In this document: positions 56,036-64,000 of the stretch, piece by piece
Numbering within the stretch: the stretch's first letter is position 1
Layout of the letters: every line of letters starts with the position of its first letter
Assembly: GCF_037126465.1 (NCBI RefSeq)
Contig: NC_088201.1
Coordinates: 63,262,879 to 63,326,878 of the forward strand
Source: Ornithodoros turicata
Taxonomy: Eukaryota > Arthropoda > Arachnida > Ixodida > Argasidae
Length of the DNA: 64,000 nucleotides
Reading direction: 5' to 3'
Made by a program: the position numbers and the translations under genes
Notes under the pieces: generated by a model
Told to the model about the DNA's origin: nothing
What the model saw: the letters and a program-made list of their open reading frames with translations, nothing else
Database searches by the model: none

Positions 56036-56308
56036 TCGGTATGCTCATGGGCGTGGTGACCTGTATATACTGCCCATAGCTGAGTCCAACAGTGGTACTG
56101 TATTTCTTTTTTCTCCCAGGGCTGCTCTCTGAGCTGGTGATACAGTTATGGTCAACAGTACTTTGCAGGGTTGCGTTAAACGCATTGTGTCTTTTTTAAA
56201 CGTAATGCTCACCCTGCATTCTTCTTTCAGATGGGAACGCTGAACTTCATGTCACCTGAGTCCATTAATTCAGAAATCTCCGATACGACAGGATGTCATG
56301 ACATCAAG
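40983..56308 (+). CDS. TTK: Dual-specificity protein kinase TTK/MPS1, 13 exons, 3' incomplete
   Basis: Spindle-checkpoint kinase acting at kinetochores; phosphorylates KNL1-type scaffolds to recruit BUB proteins. Coding exons, all phase-compatible: 40983-41029, 41309-41432, 41502-41599, 41676-41766, 42473-42561, 42738-42838, 46027-46102, 46202-46400, 46638-46709, 46788-46942, 54340-54506, 55288-55412, 56231-56308 (1422 nt, 474 residues). Residues 1-275 are low-complexity and basic, without a visible TPR domain. The kinase starts near 276: glycine loop IGSGGSSKV (292-300), catalytic Lys 314 ([10 protein letters not shown]), [10 protein letters not shown] with Asp 412, DFG at 429-431, activation segment TSVVRSCQ and [14 protein letters not shown] instead of HRD and LKLIDFGIA are TTK signatures. 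The donor after 46102 is GC (AG|GCAAGT); the rest are GT. Later kinase-lobe exons were not found in the window. The kinase identity is firm; N-terminal exons rest on splice sites, phase and coding character. Confidence 0.92.
41104..41242. repeat. Hairpin repeat in TTK intron 1
   Basis: Arms of about 65 bp (41104-41168 and 41178-41242), nearly perfect inverses built on GAGACTAGGGAACACGAAGG and its complement. The single-arm form recurs at 44447-44510. The arm layout resembles the head-to-head Penelope ends elsewhere, but no hammerhead-like core is present. Confidence 0.8.
42901..44100. mobile_element. hAT-like element in TTK intron 6
   Basis: Perfect 12-bp inverted ends TGACTAGAGCCC (42901-42912) and GGGCTCTAGTCA (44089-44100). 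Many subterminal TAGGCAC/TTTTAGGCA copies at both ends, as in hAT subterminal repeats. No target duplication visible and no transposase, so family is probable only. Confidence 0.6.
44447..44510. repeat. Single arm of the GAGACTAGGGAACACG repeat
   Basis: Matches 41104-41168 through CCCCGAGACTAGGGAACACG and AAGGGACAGACACAA. Confidence 0.75.
45134..45412 (-). mobile_element. tRNA-derived SINE (family 3), minus orientation
   Basis: Exact 13-bp target duplication TTTTCGTTCGTCA at 45121-45133 and 45413-45425. Minus-strand head: A-box TGGCTCAGTCGG and B-box GGTTCGAACCC, preceded by GCCTCGG. The body (CAGCAACTTGGTGGCAGGGT) differs from families 1 and 2. It lies in TTK intron 6. Confidence 0.92.
47289..48791. 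mobile_element. TTAA-flanked MITE (piggyBac-like), split by a LINE
   Basis: Ends AGGGACACTAAAATGCAAAA and the inverse, flanked by TTAA (47285-47288 and 48792-48795). The right part, 48270-48790, is the inverse of 57440-57950 inside the intact copy at 57420. TTAA duplication is the piggyBac hallmark. The LINE fragment 47338-48261 is inserted near the left end. Confidence 0.85.
47338..48261 (-). pseudogene. LINE 3' fragment (RT C-terminal part)
   Basis: Target duplication ACTGTTT (47331-47337 and 48262-48268). On the minus strand the 3' end is a (TTGA)n repeat. Upstream, a frame near 48200-47980 contains [20 protein letters not shown] and [14 protein letters not shown], the conserved thumb region after the reverse transcriptase catalytic core in CR1/L2/RTE-type LINEs. 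5'-truncated, with frame disruptions. Confidence 0.85.
48797..49137. other. Intron sequence, no feature
   Basis: Between the TTAA MITE and the Tigger-like element, within TTK intron 10. Confidence 0.4.
49672..49704 (-). ncRNA. Hammerhead-like motif, minus Penelope copy
   Basis: Minus strand CCTGTTGAAGACAGCGCTGC followed by TGTCGAAACGTCG. Order is (CTGTTGA) - GACAGC stem - GAAAC. The conserved A of CUGANGA is T, so activity is doubtful. Confidence 0.35.
49917..50950 (-). pseudogene. Penelope-like ORF, minus copy, RT core deleted
   Basis: Encodes the end of the reverse transcriptase and the linker and endonuclease as in the + copy: [35 protein letters not shown] and [19 protein letters not shown]. 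It differs from the + copy by a few substitutions and a 2-nt deletion (GACAGCC for GACATAGCC, near 50060) that shifts the frame. The palm motifs up to FLDD are removed by the internal deletion. Confidence 0.92.
51038..53059 (+). CDS. Penelope-like element reverse transcriptase with GIY-YIG endonuclease
   Basis: Single open frame of about 673 residues, open to the palindrome centre, so the true N-terminus is probably truncated. Pre-[22 protein letters not shown] and [51 protein letters not shown] (first Asp), [18 protein letters not shown] and [10 protein letters not shown] (catalytic DD). Linker with Cys cluster [14 protein letters not shown]-terminal GIY-YIG-type nuclease: [29 protein letters not shown] and PVSRHF. 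Telomerase-related RT plus GIY-YIG defines Penelope-like elements. No frameshift or stop is present through 53059; if expressed it may be functional apart from the 5' end. 3' region 53060-53392 has AATAAAG and the hammerhead-like motif. Confidence 0.95.
   Translation, partial: EKTESNSNPFRIKSEFTPEPNRDKTLDLYIKAVQKDIFRAYQDSAKRKLRYNLTKQEQESLSALENDKDIVIKRADKGGAIVVMDKQSYVTEGLRQLQCAEFYRALETDPTPEISANVTKVLTRLKNAKKIDESLYQYLLPKDPRPGRFYMLPKIHKPGNPGRPIVSCNGTATENLSSFVDHLLKPIPSKFDSYVKDTNHFLQDIRKINVPPNCLLATLDVTSLYTNIPHSDGIAAAERAFKNQPDQGYDTSVLTELLNLILTCNNFEFDDKHYIQVNGTAMGTKMAPNYANIFMASLEEPFLRNCALKPLLYKRFLDDIFIIWPHSECDLQLFVNDFNQVHPSIEFTFNYSSSAVNFLDVEVKLHNGIITTSLYRKPTDSQQYLSFQSCHPRHTKLAIPYSQALRYRRICSNDDELDNHLESLEETFADRKYPNQVVKDAIARARSTDRENLFQTQPRADKNSSVNLTISFNGYAPDVNRILKRHYAILTQSDRMSQMFPEPPCVTYRRARNIQDRLVNAKLNKSLEHNGCQPCNGRRCQICKLMQTATRVESTNSNYRTKINGLFNCNSSNVLYLLQCNECKAQYIGQTATSFRIRFNNHRSDVSKKPNLPVSRHFSKPGHSINDIAIFVLQSGFPFQRLREQRESFLIYKFKSQINEDPGVLSTVRNLNS
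53271..53303 (+). ncRNA. Hammerhead-like motif, + Penelope copy
   Basis: CTGTTGA - GACAGCGCTGCTGTC stem-loop - GAAACGTCG, the inverse of 49672-49704. Confidence 0.35.
53461..53800. mobile_element. Second head-to-head Penelope-like end palindrome
   Basis: 53490-53628 and 53655-53785 are inverse copies (ATAGGGGAGAAAAGACACCA outer part; AGCTGGCATTTAAACTAAGG inner part). A centre of GACTGACAGTCTGACAGTCT repeats separates them. TA repeats stand on both sides. Non-coding; a different subfamily from 49594-53392. Confidence 0.8.
53590..53694. ncRNA. Paired inverted hammerhead-like motifs
   Basis: CCGAAGA - GGCGGAGCTTCCGCC stem-loop - GAAACGTAGAC in each orientation (minus 53590-53625, plus 53657-53694). 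The first box has C for the conserved U. Cleavage not established. Confidence 0.35.
54813..55146. mobile_element. Short TIR element in TTK intron 11
   Basis: Left GGACCTTGTGTTTTTG and right inverse GGCCTTGTGTTTTCG. Flanks TTTATATA and TTTATATT make a probable 8-bp duplication, so hAT-like. Interior repeats GGTAAAAC/CCCGATTTTTACC motifs. Confidence 0.55.
55413..56230. other. TTK intron 12 with homopolymer tracts
   Basis: Contains a G run near 55818-55829, a C run followed by (CA)n near 55842-55862, and a 30-base C run at 56004-56033. No element recognised. Confidence 0.6.
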
Positions 56309-56589
56309 GTAACAGTCATCTCACGAACAGTACACGGAGTGGTGCTTTTACAGAGTTAAGGCCGGCCCGCATGGTGCGCATTTTATGCGTACGAGCTGCG
56401 TTTTGTACGCACAGTGCAAAATCGAAAAAGTGTCCTGCATCTTTTTTAGCTATGGCTGCTTTCACAACAAAGTGTCAGGAGACACAGGAAAGCGAGAAAA
56501 TAATTTGAGGTGGAGAAGCATAGAACGAAAGGTTACCCGTCAAAAAGGACTTGTTACGAGTTAAGTTACAGTGTGAAAAATGTAACTAA

Positions 56590-56940
56590 TGTGGCGAAGG
56601 CCATGTCCTTCCACCTAAAAGCACCCATCAGCTTTGGAATGTTTAAAATGTTTTGCAAGCAGGAAGTCGAGGCACCTGTTTGGCCCCTGGCAATACTACC
56701 CGCTTCCGTGTTTTCCCCCATACCCTTTTAGGCAGACATCTGTAGTGCATTAGTTGCCTTATGATTCATTATGGTGATTTGATACGCTTCCAGTGTTGAC
56801 CCTCAACCCATGTATATATTGTAAATAAAATGTAGCGTCGTCAGACAGTCTACGGAAAGAGAACACGTCTCGCTGTCTCTCCTTCGGTACACATGCCGCC
56901 ACGACGACTCCCGGGGATAAGTTCCCCGAGGTTCCTTACA
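56590..56940. mobile_element. Probable solo LTR
   Basis: Begins TGTGGCGAAGG and ends GTTCCTTACA, with 4-bp duplication CTAA at 56586-56589 and 56941-56944. AATAAA lies inside near 56824. It sits within sequence rich in AGTTAC motifs that continues at 56945-57415 and 58028-58085. No matching second LTR in the window. Confidence 0.5.
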
Positions 56941-57419
56941 CTAAGTTAATAACGAAGTTCTTCAACCTGAAATGTAACTCGCAGTTAGAGTTACTTCAAA
57001 GTTACTTCGGAGACAAATAGGACAACACAGGTGCAGCGCATGAGCAGTACCTTGATGAGTTAGACCTTGAGTTGCCTGCGGAGGAGTGCAATACGCTTAG
57101 ATGGTTTTCGTTTATGTCCAACAATTCGAATGCTTTGCATCTTAGTCCCTGTGGGCGTGCAATGGTTCAGCTTCATTTTGATGGCAGCGGTTCTTACTTC
57201 CTGAATAGAATACTGTCATTGATTGGATATCACGCTTTATGGCATAAAACGCCATGAAAGAACTGGAGAGAAAGCAAAAAACAGCAAAAGAAAGGAGTGA
57301 AAAGCAAATTAAAAGTAACTTGGAACTTAGCTTAAGTTACTTTGGCAAGGTTACCTGAAAAAGAAAGTCCTCTGAAGAGTTCCTCTGAAAGTTACCACAG
57401 CGCAAAAGCACCGGGTTAA

Positions 57420-58023
57420 AGGGGCACTAAAATGCAAAAACAAGTTCACTTCAAATTACGTTACTAATTTTACGCTATGTTAATTTTGTACTTGTTATAT
57501 ATAATTCAAAACCTTGATTCCGTTATCGAACTACAATCGAAATTATACCGGGCTCTTTCATGCTTCGGCGCTAAGCAGTGAACGTTTCAGCTCGTGCATT
57601 AGTGTTTTTAGTCGATGCTGCGCGTGCCACACCATGGAGCAGTCCCCGTCAAAAACATAGTGCGCGTTGTGAAGCGAACTGGCGTCACTGTATGAAGGAC
57701 ATGAAGATAAATGTTGTCAGTGGAACATTCGCGAGAACTGTTGTGGGCTACAATTCAGTGAATCAGTATTGAAAATTTCAGCAGTATGCATCATGCCGCG
57801 CATATAAACGCTATGATTGGACCCGTTCCAAATCCACACTGCCACGATAGGTAAGCGCGCGCTTCTACTGCTGTCTCATTGGATGCCACCAATCTTTGCC
57901 TCCTGTGGATCCCATTCGTTGCCGCCAAAGACAGGTGTGTGTGAACTAATTTTGTTTGCATTATACTAATTGGAACACGGACTTTCATTTGAGAGCAAGT
58001 TGTTTTTGCATTTTAGTGCCCCT
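57420..58023. mobile_element. TTAA-flanked MITE (piggyBac-like), intact copy, 604 bp
   Basis: Ends AGGGGCACTAAAATGCAAAA and the inverse; TTAA at 57416-57419 and 58024-58027. The interior matches the copy at 47289-48791 in reverse orientation. No transposase. Confidence 0.9.
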
Positions 58024-58093
58024 TTAAGTTACAAGTTACCAAAAAAGAACTTAATTACAGTAACGAGTTACCTTGAACTCTGTGGGATATACA

Positions 58094-58436
58094 TAGGGCC
58101 TGACTTTTTAGGGTTAAACCCGTATCCGCCCGATATTTACCCCCCGAACGAAATCTGTAAAATTCGGGTTTAACCCGAATCTACCCGAAAACATCCGGGT
58201 CTCGTGGCACACTCATAAGCGTGCATTAAAATAAAGCTTGATAACATTGCTAAACATTACTTCCATGTTAAGACAAATTTTTATTAAACAAAAAAAAAAT
58301 CACCCGAATTCCTGACGACAGAATATGCCGTAACGGGATTTAACCCGAATACACCCGAATTTTCGAATAAAAAATATCACCCAATATTTACCCCCCGAAT
58401 TTGGCCAAAAATAAAACCCGAAAAAGTCAGGCCCTA
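58094..58436. mobile_element. Short TIR element with TAGGGCCTGACTTTTT ends
   Basis: TAGGGCCTGACTTTTT at 58094 and its exact inverse ending 58436. Interior rich in AACCCGAATNNACCCGAA repeats. No clear target duplication. Confidence 0.65.
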
Positions 58437-59301
58437 GTCATATACAGCGTTCTGACTACAAAAATGTACATTTGAAGGCCATGCTGTGGGAAAGGGGTAG
58501 TGGCAGTGGTGGACAGTTCTGTTGTGTGTGCAACTGCGGCATCTTTGCCACATGCTGGTTGACACATGTATTTAAGCACGGTGGCAGCATTTCGCGCTGC
58601 CAGCTGAAATATGTTTTTTTTTCTTCAGCTGAAATATGCACCTTGCAGGCCGGCCTTTGTTGCAGTTTACAAGTCATGTTGCTCTTGAATATTTTAAACA
58701 TAAAAGTAAAATACCACCAGCAAAATCCATGGTGGTTGCAAAAGTCTGGTGTTCTAGTCTCTTTCAGCACAAACCCAGTCAACCAAAGAACATCCCATGA
58801 ATATCCCGAGGTCATTCCTTTATGGATGTTCAAATATTCCTGGTACATTCTGCGGATATTCCTGGGTAGGCTCTCGCGAGTCCCGTGGGTCCCATTTGCA
58901 ACATTCATGGGAAAGTCCAAAGAACGCCCCACAAAGACATAAATGCCCTTATACTGATGGTTAATGTCCTTTTAAATTACATTATACTCTTATTATTTTG
59001 CATAGAGTTACGCATATTTATCATATTTCGAGCGTTCTTTTACATGTTGATATAGAGCTTTGTGGGAAGCATCTGCAGTTAACGTGGTGTTGGAGGTCTG
59101 CATAAAAAAGACACAGAGCCCATATAGTGATTTACATTTTATTTGGGTACAACAATATATATATTGATCATGGACGACAACCACACACGACTAGTGCAAT
59201 TAATATGAAAAGAAAGCGCCAATATTCTTGTTTGGCTAATTATTTAGCATGTCGCAGGTACGACTGTATGACGCATTCAACCTCGAAAGCGCTGATCTTA
59301 C

Positions 59302-60570
59302 CTAGTCTCCTGTTCTTCTTGATTGCACCTGGAAATTGAGCACAAGGGAAGCGTGAGGCAAATACGTATCAAAGCTACAACCACACCTCCGCACTTCGTT
59401 GTAGTAAGGTGGCTGTCATTATAAAAAGTTGGCATTCCTTGTCAAATAAATTTTTGCTGCTCAACCCGTTTAACGTAGGGAAAGAGGTAATGTTTTCCTT
59501 AGTTTTAGGGACATGCAGGATGATGTGGATGACACAAAACTCAAACCAGCTTCATTGTTTGTTTGTGTTTTTCTCGTCCTGATCGTCTAGTGTGTTCCTG
59601 AAGCGCAAGGAAATTTCTCTTCTACAGTACGCCAGCTCGCTTGCACCGTTTTTTTTAATTTTAATTCACCGTTCTATTTTGATTCACCGTTTAATTTTTT
59701 TATGTGTGCTAGTAGAAAATCACTTCGATGTGCTTACATTTACTTAGATTAGCTTACGTGCTTACATTAGATTTCAGTTCAACAACACACGGGTAGGTGC
59801 GGGCAAGATTGCTGGATTCATACGGGTTGACAAAATCGTCGACGACTTCTTGTGCACTGGTGGATGCAAGCCTGAAAAACAGGAACAGAGAATAAAGAAA
59901 ACGCACTATTTTCGCATGCTGCGCTCTGCCAACTCTTGAGCTCTGAAAAAAAAAATAACTTTCCAGAAAGCGTTCCAAGTTCGTCTGCAACAACAATATG
60001 CGTAGTACCACACTCAATCCGTCTGTAAACGTTCAAAAGCCCATTTGAGAAGATCTTCATGCAAGCAACACTGCGATCCGAAGCGACTAGAACGCACAAT
60101 GTACGAAGCGTCTCACAGCATATAGTAGGTGCATTAAATCCTAAAGCATGCATTAAAAGCTAATGAAGGATTGGTTCAAGAATGAACTGGGCGCACACAT
60201 TAATCTGTACATTAATGTTGCCTCCGGCAGAAACCCACATACAGGTACCGCGTTCACTTGCGCGCATCACTCGTTTTCTGGCAAAATCGCCCAACGCTTT
60301 TTTGCTCGTATGTAATTTCCTCAACACGTAGCAACCAAAAGCGTATGCAAACTTGTGAGGACATATCTATATCGCCAGCACGAAGGTAGGAACACCCTTA
60401 AAACGCCAACGTGTGAGGCGTCAGATTCTGGTTCACCGGACAGGAAGCTTGACGCTTAACCCATATAACGTTCTTAAAACAACGTCACACAATGGAAATG
60501 ACTAATCGGGAACATACCGCCTGCAGAATAATTCCACCTTGATTTTCGGCTGGGTTGCCCAGTTACACAT
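59302..60570 (-). CDS. Candidate small three-exon gene, unassigned
   Basis: Minus-strand exons 60570-60518, 59871-59766 and 59328-59302 have good splice sites. Donor GCG|GTATGT, acceptor TTTTTCAG, donor AAT|GTAAGC and acceptor ATTTCCAG have matching phases. They would encode 61 residues, starting MCNWATQPKIKVELFC, with EVVDDFVNPYESSNLARTYP in the middle and ending in a TAG. An AATAAA on the minus strand at about 59137 could end the transcript. I do not recognise the protein. Another exon-like frame at about 60150-59950 could belong instead. Built only from splice signals and frame. Confidence 0.3.
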
Positions 60571-61786
60571 GCGTCTTTCAATTGCCTCCACTTGCGAAAA
60601 AGCAGCCTTGACTTGTCTTCGGCTTGGGCGTCCCTCGCCACGGTCGAGGAGCTTCACGCGCCAGCTGCCGAGCTTTCGCCCCCTCCCTCCTCGAGCCCTC
60701 GCGCTCTCTGCAGGGAATAGCCCACGTTCGGCATTTACGGTGCTTTTCTGGGGCATATTCTTGAATCGCCCTATAGGGCATTCATTCGACGTTCTCAGGA
60801 CGTATAAAATTCGCAATGGTTGTCTGGGAACCTGTTTTTCTAGTTGTGCTTTGACCTCGTGGAACAATAACAAAAATATCGGGGTGTCTACCGACCTGGA
60901 AGACCGAGAATTCTCAGGGAATTTTGATGCGACTGGGAAAAGTCAGTATTATTGGGGAATTAGCCAAAAAGCAGCTGAAGTAAGGGAAAATCGCTGAGAA
61001 GGGCTGTGACCGTGCGCAGCGAATTGCGAGTGCCGATCGGTGGTTGAGCGGCCACGCCACGGCAACATTGCTGCGAGTAGCAGTTCTCCAATTTGACGAG
61101 CTCAGAGGCAGAAAAGTAGGGCAGCCTTCTTTATACGCAATAAATTGTGTGTTTAGTGAGGGAGATCTGTATCAAAACGTAGCTGTAGGCACCAAGTTCC
61201 CTTTTGTTTAGGGCAGGAAGTTCGCTTACATTAGTGAGTGGAAACCTGGAAAAGTTTGGGGAATTTGAAGGCTTATCACCTTCAGCAATGATTCTGCCCC
61301 TCTTCATAATCCTGCCAATCGTTTGCCAGAGGCATTTCGTCAGACAGGCACCAATACGAAAGCAGTGCATCATGGTGTGATCATTGATGTCCTTGGGAAA
61401 TTTACCCCCATCCAGTTCTTGATTTTCTTCCTCACCTCTGTCATTTGAAAGCGGTTTCCTCCTGCACGAAAGGTGTTTTTTCAGTGCCCCTGCACGGGCA
61501 CTCGGGGAAAGCATTTGCCCACCCTGTCTAGATGCCAGCTCTGACCACAATTAAGCAAGCTAGCTATGGCTCTTGCATGCCAGACAGTCTAGATAAGTAA
61601 TTGTTTGCACACATCTCAGTGCAACAACAACAGACAAGAAAAGGAGGTATGATCACAATGTTGGAGTTCTCAGTATGTCAAAAATCACTACAATGTAATC
61701 CACTCGCGTCCCGTCAAAGTCATATGTATTTCAATAGAGGTATATATTCGGTCATTCGAACACATGAACGTGTGCGACGGGTCGTA
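60571..61786. other. No firm feature
   Basis: 60590-60800 is GC-rich and could be a 5' region of the candidate minus-strand gene. The rest is unremarkable. Confidence 0.35.
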
Positions 61787-62029
61787 CACTCTTAAAAATG
61801 AACTTCACCGCATAGCACGCTCCTAACCAACCATCATCTCAAATGATATCGTTATCTGCCCTGATTTGTTGAAAACGGGAGGCGTACGCCTTTTCTGTGA
61901 CAATTATCATAAGTGTCACAAAAAAGGCGTACGCCTCCCGTTTTCAACAAATCAGGGCAGATAACGATATCATTTGAGATTATGGTTGGCTAGGAGCGTG
62001 CTATGCGGTGAAGTTCATTTTTAAGAGTG
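61787..62029. mobile_element. Hairpin MITE copy 5 (243 bp), TA duplication
   Basis: CACTCTTAAAAATGAACTTC start and inverse end; TA at 61785-61786 and 62030-62031. The shortest loop of the set (AATTATCATAAGT). Confidence 0.92.
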
Positions 62030-62172
62030 TACGAACAATGTTGCCCGGCAGTGCCCTAGTCCCCACTACGCATTGTCCTGGAAGCTCCCAAGTGCGCTCT
62101 GGTCGATGTGCTTCTGACATTTACTTATTAAGCGTTCAGTTTGCTTATTATCATTATATGGCCATTACTTAT

Positions 62173-62268
62173 AAAAGCAAAACTTGTGTAGAAAGAAGGA
62201 CGTCACTGAAAAGGTCAGCCAGCTGCAGGACTCGAACCCGCATCTTCTAGATTGCCGGTCCAGGGCTC
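62173..62268 (-). repeat. tRNA-derived SINE head fragment (family 4)
   Basis: Minus strand has GGACCGGCAATCTAGAAGAT and B-box GGTTCGAGTCC, then CTGCAGCTGGCTGACC and a short body. No clear target duplication. The A-box side is degenerate, so it is not a functional tRNA. Confidence 0.6.
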
Positions 62269-62269
62269 T

Positions 62270-63660
62270 CCCTTTTGAAAATGATTTCCTAGTTTCTATA
62301 CAGGACCTATAGAGAATCTATCTATCGTGTCTAGTGTCAATCTTGTGCATAGGAAATAGATAGAAGCTGTATAGGGTTTTTAACTGGTAAACACTTTCGA
62401 TACAGGATTCAGGGACTAGAATGTATACATTTTCTATACTGTCTCTATAGAGCCTAACATAAAACAGGCATAAAACTGCGCTAATACTAGGCGCCGAAAG
62501 GTCTTATTTACGGACATATGTTACTTGTTTTTTGCTGTTCATTTGAAGAACAACTAATACATGTGATATGTGCATGTATGAACATGGATACAAATGCTAA
62601 TAGCAATATTGTGACTTATCACGTCAGGCAACGTGGACATTTACCGTTTAGTACTTTTTAATGTTGCACTTGACGCACTGCTGCTTCTACACTGTCAGAG
62701 GAAAAGGTATAAAAAGCGTATGTATAAAAAAGGTAAACCAGGGCGGAAGTACCATTTTTGTGCCTATTTCAACTGTCTATACCATCGTTTATACCAAGTG
62801 TAACTCACTGATCGCAGTAGCTAATCATATAGTACGGGGCTGGCTCCATGCATGCGCAACGTGCAGCACCACATTAATTTGGTGTGGAGATTGTGCTGGT
62901 TTAGTTCAAGTAATTTGAATAATAAACACAGTCCTTAATGCAGTAATATATTAACCAGTTGGAGGAAATATTTTTAGTGACTGTTATTCGCTACCGAAAT
63001 AACAATCTATGCGTGCTCTCTTCACCCATGTGGTTGCATCTCGAGCGAAGACGGCTCCACATGTGGCCAAGCCATTTTGTTACGTGCTCTACCAGTGTCT
63101 GTTCCTCTGGAAACACGTCACAGGGAAACACGTCACAGGCTTGTGCGTGTGCAAGTGTTTCCCTCTCGCCTTTGTTTGTTTTATGTATTTATTCATCTTT
63201 CCTTCTTTCTCCTTTTGTTTTTTGTTTGCGGTTTGGAGTTGGATGGGACGCAGTGGGTGGGATGTGGCGGTAAAATAAATGGAAAGTTCCTGGTTTTTGA
63301 AATACAAAAGAAGATTATCGAGCTACTGCATCGGCTAGGCAGCACAAACTATGCGTAGCCAACCAGTTGTCGAAGCTGTATCGAAAATGATACGAGATTC
63401 TATTCATATTCTATACGACTTGTATCTATTTTCCTGTATACAGTTTCTATAGCACCTGGTCTCCAAATATTCATTGGAAATGGATTAGGATTAGATAAAG
63501 GCTGTATAGAATTCCTATAGCTTTTGTACCTGTACCTCTCTAATGACTTCCAAGGTTGCGTCATCGGAAGGGACAAACCACAAACACTTCGTGTGTTTGT
63601 CCTTTCGTCTGTGTTAGTCTCAGAACATCAATTTCCATCGTGTGAAACTTGTGTGTCAGA
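62270..63660. other. Intergenic, short CTATAGA-type repeats
   Basis: 62290-62480 and 63380-63530 both contain many CTATAGA/CTGTATAG motifs, partly inverted, and may be two ends of a diffuse element. A hairpin CACAAACACTTCGTGTGTTTGTCC lies near 63581. No coding gene recognised. Confidence 0.4.
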
Positions 63661-63666
63661 GGAAAG

Positions 63667-63855
63667 ATGAGGACCGTAATGATGAGCGCTGTAATCACCG
63701 TAATGGTGTGCACATCCGCGCAGAACAATAAACCTCTACCCGAGAAACATCATCATGACGTTGGTAGACAGACTGAAACCCAAACAGATCGGATGGGGAG
63801 AGCTGGGTTCCACGAATGGGCACTTGTTCGCTGCCTCCTATTGAAAGAAAAGTAG
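63667..63855 (+). CDS. Candidate first exon of a secreted protein
   Basis: The frame from ATG 63667 starts MRTVMMSAVITVMVCTSAQN, which has the charge and hydrophobic core of a signal peptide with a plausible cleavage after TSA. It becomes polar afterwards. A GT at about 63761 (CATGACGTTG|GTAGAC) could be a donor. The remaining gene would lie right of the window. Family unknown. Confidence 0.25.
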   Translation: MRTVMMSAVITVMVCTSAQNNKPLPEKHHHDVGRQTETQTDRMGRAGFHEWALVRCLLLKEK

Positions 63856-64000
63856 GGCCGAAGGTCGCATCCCTTTCAGAGACCATTGTAATCCCCTCAA
63901 GACCATGACTTTCGGGCGCGACCTTGTTCGCCACTAGCTTTGAACGTAGTACGACGTACAGGTAGCCCAGGTACCCGTGAAATGCCCCACGTCGTGGGGA

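Noticed and set aside
58456..58942. Two 156-158-codon frames on opposite strands
   Set aside because: Mutually overlapping frames with no similarity; probably chance openness in a low-stop region.

Overview
The window is eukaryotic nuclear DNA. It has spliced genes with GT-AG introns, tRNA-derived SINEs, LINE and LTR retrotransposon remains, a Penelope-like element and many cut-and-paste transposons. There is no operon structure, and almost all long open frames are transposon-derived. The element mix, together with an arthropod-type digestive carboxypeptidase and an Mps1/TTK kinase, suggests an arthropod, most likely a tick or other chelicerate. That placement is inference from repeat style and was not tested by a search.

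Two host genes are clear, both on the + strand and both cut by a window edge. At the left are the last five coding exons (123-4747) of an M14 zinc carboxypeptidase with B-type (Lys/Arg) specificity. From 40983 to 56308 are thirteen phase-consistent coding exons of TTK/MPS1, from the start codon to just past the DFG and activation segment; the last kinase exons lie beyond or were not found. Two weaker candidates are a three-exon minus-strand gene for 61 residues (59302-60570) and a signal-peptide-like first exon at 63667.

The rest is a dense, nested transposon landscape. 0.6-6.5 kb: TIR and foldback elements, a SINE just inside a splice donor, and a decayed Ty3/gypsy integrase. 7.1-11.0 kb: a 3.9 kb element with ~0.9 kb inverted arms. 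11.4-12.4 kb: a LINE RNase H remnant. 13.4-15.1 kb: foldback and Penelope-end palindromes. 17.8-18.9 kb: a hAT element with an exact 8-bp target duplication and a mariner-like MITE inside it. 20.3-22.6 kb: a P-element-like transposon with THAP-domain remnants. 20.8-26.4 kb and 61.8 kb: five copies of a ~249-bp hairpin MITE. 30.9-34.7 kb: a PIF/Harbinger transposase and probable partner protein, carrying a hAT MITE. 36.1-40.6 kb: a nearly complete Ty3/gypsy element with 5-bp target duplication.

The 7.4 kb TTK intron between 46942 and 54340 holds a piggyBac-type MITE interrupted by a LINE, then a Tigger-like element interrupted by a head-to-head pair of Penelope-like elements with hammerhead-ribozyme-like motifs. 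After TTK exon 13 there are a probable solo LTR, another TTAA MITE and mostly featureless sequence.
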